Under the pieces are notes generated by a model, which saw only the letters and a program-made list of their open reading frames with translations, did not search any database and had not been told where the DNA came from. Made by a program: the position numbers and the translations under genes. DNA of 24,134 bases from a virus. Each line of letters opens with the position of its first letter. Positions within the stretch are counted from its first letter, which is position 1. This document shows positions 21,521-24,134 of this stretch, piece after piece. The stretch spans positions 1-24,134 of IMG/VR virus record IMGVR_UViG_3300032323_000135; one strand, 5' to 3'.

Positions 21521-23229
21521 TTGTATTTAAAAAGTTGTCTTGGAAGAATTTTCTATCAACAGGTAACCAACCTAATACAGTACTACTAAACAAATCGACT
21601 ACTACTCTTATCATTGGCAAAAATGGTGAGGGTAAGTCTACGATTTTGGATGCTTTGTGCTTTGCATTGTTTGGTAAACCATTTAGGAATATTAACAAGA
21701 ATCAAATGATCAACTCTATCAACGGCAAGAATGCCTTGGTTGAGATTGAATTTTCTATTGGGCAAAAAGAATATAAAATTATTCGTGGTATTAAACCGAA
21801 TGTGTTTGAGATTTGGTTAGATGGTGCGATGGTAAACCAAGATGCTGCATCTAAGGATTATCAAAAGATTCTTGAACAACAAATCCTCAGATTAAACTAT
21901 AAGACATTTACTCAGGTAGTTATCTTGGGTTCAGCTTCGTTTGTTCCATTTATGCAATTAACGAATGCTCAGCGTAGAGAAGTTATTGAAGACATTCTTG
22001 ACATTAAGATCTTCTCTACCATGAATCAATTATTGAAAGAGAAACAAAATGCTACGAAGGACGAAATCGTTAGAGTTGAATCGGAACTCTCGCTTGCAAA
22101 GCAAAGGGTGGAGTCGCAAAATGCAATCATCAAGACGCTATCGACTGCAAAGGAAGAAAGCATTAATGCGATACTGGGAAAGATTACGAGCAATGAGGAG
22201 ACAATCAGAACTACAAACCTTTTCGTCTCCAATCTTAGCACTGAGATCTCGGAACTTAGGGAGAAAATTTCAACAAGAGATGAGTTGGATTCGGACATCG
22301 AAAAAGCAAAACACCTGCGGTCAAAACTCTCAAGTAAAATTGAAGATTGCGAAAACAATAAAGTTTTCTTCGACGAGAACCATGTCTGCCCAAGTTGCAC
22401 CCAAGAAATTACTGAAGACCATAAGGTCAAAGTCTTGGGAGAAATTCATCAAAGAATCGCTGAAGATAATAAAAAGGTCAAGGAACTCGAGTCTGCCCTC
22501 AGTAAACTCCAAACACAATTACAGCAGATTACTGAAGTTACAGTACAGATTGCTGACAAAACGATTGAACTCTCTACGCACAATTCCGCCATCACTATTT
22601 TAAATAGACAAAATGCAGAAATGCGTACTGAGATTGAATCAAGTAAAACTGATACTGCAAATATTAATGAAGAAAAACAAAAGTTAAAACAGTTGGCTCA
22701 AGAAGCATTGGCAAATATCAATCGTAAAAATGAACTAGATGCAGAAAAAGAGTTGTACGATGTGTCTGGTATTTTGTTGAGGGACACTGGAATTAAGACT
22801 GCTATTATTCGTGAGTATTTACCAGTAATGAATAAGTTGATTAACCAATATTTGAATCAGATGGATTCTTATATTCACTTTGAATTAGATGAGTCGTTTA
22901 ATGAAACTATCAAGTCGAGATTTAGGGATGAGTTTACCTATGCAAGTTTTTCTGAGGGTGAGAAAATGCGTATTGACTTGGCTATATTATTTACTTGGCG
23001 TCAAATTGCCAAACTAAAGAACTCGGTCAATACCAACCTATTAATGTTGGATGAGATTTTTGATTCATCTCTGGATGTTAATGGAACAGATTATTTCTTG
23101 AATTTAATGAACACACTCGGCGACCATGCCAGTGTATTTGTTATATCCCACAAAGGCGACCAGCTTTTTGATAAGTTCAGGTCGGTTATCAAGTTCGAAA
23201 AGAGGAACGATTTCTCGGTTATTGTATAA
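21517..23229 (+). CDS. gp46: gp46 recombination ATPase subunit (SbcC/Rad50 family)
   Basis: 570 aa (T4 gp46 is 560 aa). It is the SMC-like ATPase partner of gp47. Walker A GKNGEGKST (34-42), Q-loop region FTQVVILGS (131-139), coiled coil about 165-410 broken by a zinc hook CPSC (291-294), ABC signature SFSEGEKMR (477-485), and Walker B LLMLDE (508-513) followed by the D-loop SSLD are all intact. The ATG overlaps the preceding stop by 4 bases. The coiled-coil part (about 22060-22600) uses noticeably different codons (more CTC, TCG, AAG, AGG) and carries long chance frames on both strands. Confidence 0.97.
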   Translation: MIVFKKLSWKNFLSTGNQPNTVLLNKSTTTLIIGKNGEGKSTILDALCFALFGKPFRNINKNQMINSINGKNALVEIEFSIGQKEYKIIRGIKPNVFEIWLDGAMVNQDAASKDYQKILEQQILRLNYKTFTQVVILGSASFVPFMQLTNAQRREVIEDILDIKIFSTMNQLLKEKQNATKDEIVRVESELSLAKQRVESQNAIIKTLSTAKEESINAILGKITSNEETIRTTNLFVSNLSTEISELREKISTRDELDSDIEKAKHLRSKLSSKIEDCENNKVFFDENHVCPSCTQEITEDHKVKVLGEIHQRIAEDNKKVKELESALSKLQTQLQQITEVTVQIADKTIELSTHNSAITILNRQNAEMRTEIESSKTDTANINEEKQKLKQLAQEALANINRKNELDAEKELYDVSGILLRDTGIKTAIIREYLPVMNKLINQYLNQMDSYIHFELDESFNETIKSRFRDEFTYASFSEGEKMRIDLAILFTWRQIAKLKNSVNTNLLMLDEIFDSSLDVNGTDYFLNLMNTLGDHASVFVISHKGDQLFDKFRSVIKFEKRNDFSVIV

Positions 23230-23257
23230 CCCTACAAACTGTAGGGGTTTGCAACCC
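23230..23257 (+). terminator. Overlapping hairpins after gp46
   Basis: CCCTACA (23230-23236) pairs with TGTAGGG (23240-23246) directly after the gp46 stop. The right arm overlaps a second possible hairpin GGGTT (23245-23249) with AACCC (23253-23257). The two cannot form fully together. No T-tract follows, so this is not a standard intrinsic terminator; mRNA end protection or partial termination is possible. Confidence 0.45.
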
Positions 23258-23283
23258 TCTTCCAGTAAGGATGCAAATAATGC

Positions 23284-23312
23284 TTGCTTTTAATTCATAA
23301 ATAAGGTATAAT
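23284..23312 (+). promoter_or_regulatory. Sigma70-type promoter of the zincin gene, with a late-like box in its spacer
   Basis: TTGCTT (23284-23289) and TATAAT (23307-23312) are 17 bases apart. CATAAATA at 23296-23303 inside the spacer differs from the late element by one base, so early and late transcription could both start here. GAGGA (23326-23330) lies 7 bases before the ATG at 23338. Confidence 0.82.
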
Positions 23313-23337
23313 TATTCTATAACTTGAGGAATAATTT

Positions 23338-24114
23338 ATGATGAATTCTAAAGACCTGCTGGCTAGACTTTTGGCAAACGAAAACTTGAATGTTATTCGT
23401 GCCAATGTAGGGACAGCATCCTTCGAAAGTATTACTAGAACACTTACTCTCCCAATGTGGAAAGATATGACTAACGATGTTGAGGAAATGCTCATCGGTC
23501 ATGAAGTTGGTCATGCTTTATACACTACAACCAGTCATATGGAAGAACCAGACTTCCGTGCAATCCAAGGCTACATGAATGTAGTTGAAGATGTCCGCAT
23601 CGAAAAGAAAATCAAAAACAAATATCCAGGTCTGCGCAAAGCATTCATCACTGGTTACAAAGAACTAAACGAGAAAGACTTTTTCGGTGTTCAAGGTAAA
23701 GATCTATCAAACCTCATTCTAATTGATCGCATCAATTTATACTACAAGTGTGGTATTAACTGTGGTGTAAAATTCAGCCCAGCTGAGATGGACTTTGTCC
23801 GTAGGGTTGACCGCTGTGATACAATGAATGATGTATACTTCTTGGCTCAAGAAATCTATTCGTTCTCCAAAGAAGAACGAGATGCTAAGCGTGAAGAACT
23901 TAAGAAACTACAAGAGTTGCTTGGCGAAGATCCACCTGAAGAAATGGATGAGACCGACAATTTTATGGACGATCCTGATGACTTTGATGACTATTCTCCC
24001 GAGGAAGAAATTGAAGACGAAGAACAACCAGAAACTAAAAAGAAGTCTTCCACATCTCAAACTGATGAAGAAAAGAAAATTGAAGAAGAAAAAGCCCAAC
24101 TTGAAAAAGTCTAA
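23338..24114 (+). CDS. HExxH zinc-peptidase-like protein, probably truncated at the window end
   Basis: 258 aa up to a TAA at 24112-24114. The zincin motif HEVGHALYT (His55, Glu56, His59) is followed by NVVEDVRIEKK (81-91), where Glu84 or Asp85 is a candidate third metal ligand. After residue ~195 the protein becomes acidic and low in complexity (DDPDDFDDYSPEEEIEDEE, then Lys/Glu/Ser-rich). Similar HEIGHAL-type proteins are annotated as 'peptidase' in marine T4-like phages and, from memory, are much longer with a second domain (sometimes VWA-like) after an acidic linker. Here the frame stays open after the stop and repeats KKIEEE. The stop could therefore be an assembly error or a real mutation. 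The first of two adjacent ATGs is preferred by ribosome-site spacing. The substrate is unknown. Confidence 0.82.
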   Translation: MMNSKDLLARLLANENLNVIRANVGTASFESITRTLTLPMWKDMTNDVEEMLIGHEVGHALYTTTSHMEEPDFRAIQGYMNVVEDVRIEKKIKNKYPGLRKAFITGYKELNEKDFFGVQGKDLSNLILIDRINLYYKCGINCGVKFSPAEMDFVRRVDRCDTMNDVYFLAQEIYSFSKEERDAKREELKKLQELLGEDPPEEMDETDNFMDDPDDFDDYSPEEEIEDEEQPETKKKSSTSQTDEEKKIEEEKAQLEKV

Positions 24115-24134
24115 AAGAAAATTGAAGAAGAAAA
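24071..24134 (+). repeat. Exact 22-bp direct repeat at the window end
   Basis: Bases 24071-24092 are repeated exactly at 24113-24134, the last 22 bases of the window. The offset of 42 is a multiple of three. The copy encodes KKIEEE in the same frame; the codon before it is GAA in the first copy and TAA in the second. Confidence 0.9.

Noticed and set aside
22026-22603. 134-aa minus-strand and 184-aa plus-strand frames within gp46
   Set aside because: They overlie the coiled coil and zinc hook of an intact gp46, have no ribosome site, and have compositions explained by the repetitive coiled-coil codons.
1-24134. CRISPR array, defence system, insertion sequence or integrase
   Set aside because: No regularly spaced repeats, inverted terminal repeats, transposase or recombinase motifs were seen; the repeats present are coding repeats in virion proteins and the KKIEEE tract.

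Overview
This window is a stretch of a T4-like myovirus genome (tailed phage, contractile tail). It is AT-rich, every supported gene lies on the + strand, and the genes are tightly packed with overlaps of 1 to 8 bases or short spacers. The gene order is a textbook T4 core: (fibre)-13-14-15-17-18-19-20-67-68-x-21-22-23-y-uvsY-uvsW-z-55-47-w-46-zincin. Joining the capsid block directly to the uvsY/uvsW/55/47/46 block is typical of aquatic T4-like phages (cyanophage and pelagiphage type) rather than of coliphage T4. No photosynthesis or other host-diagnostic gene is present, so the host cannot be named. Three promoters of the TTGCTA-N17-TATAAT type show that the host RNA polymerase uses an ordinary sigma70-like signal.

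Layout. 2-2986: the C-terminal ~994 codons of a large repetitive tail fibre ending in an S74 self-cleaving chaperone domain; its start lies before the window. 2988-7378: neck and packaging genes gp13, gp14, gp15 and large terminase gp17, with no small terminase gp16 between 15 and 17. 7466-10527: tail sheath gp18 and tube gp19. 10570-16383: head assembly, comprising portal gp20, core proteins gp67 and gp68, an unrecognised 153-aa protein, protease gp21, scaffold gp22 and major capsid gp23, closed by a strong UUCG-loop terminator. 16478-17011: a 177-aa tail protein with tube-like sequence features whose ATG sits almost on a TATAAATA late promoter. 17068-19441: uvsY, uvsW and a small Sm-like protein behind a sigma70-type promoter. 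19590-23229: late sigma factor gp55, then the gp47/gp46 nuclease-ATPase pair with a small gene wedged between them, behind a second sigma70-type promoter. 23338-end: an HExxH zinc-peptidase-like gene behind a third sigma70-type promoter, interrupted or truncated at the window edge.

How it fits together. Early sigma70-type promoters feed the recombination/replication genes and gp55. gp55 then redirects host polymerase to TATAAATA-like late promoters that drive the virion genes. gp46/47, UvsY and UvsW are the T4 recombination-dependent replication set. gp17 packages DNA through gp20 into a gp22/67/68-scaffolded prohead matured by gp21, and gp13/14/15 join the head to the gp18/gp19 tail.

The most unusual feature is a set of beta-rich, low-complexity modules (GSGY...PTV repeats and an SGATA-type module) inserted inside three otherwise conserved virion proteins (gp13, gp14, gp18). 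Other points worth a second look are the tube-like protein after gp23 with a nearly leaderless late promoter, the extra gene before gp21, the missing gp16, and the exact 22-base direct repeat that ends the window across a stop codon in the zincin gene.
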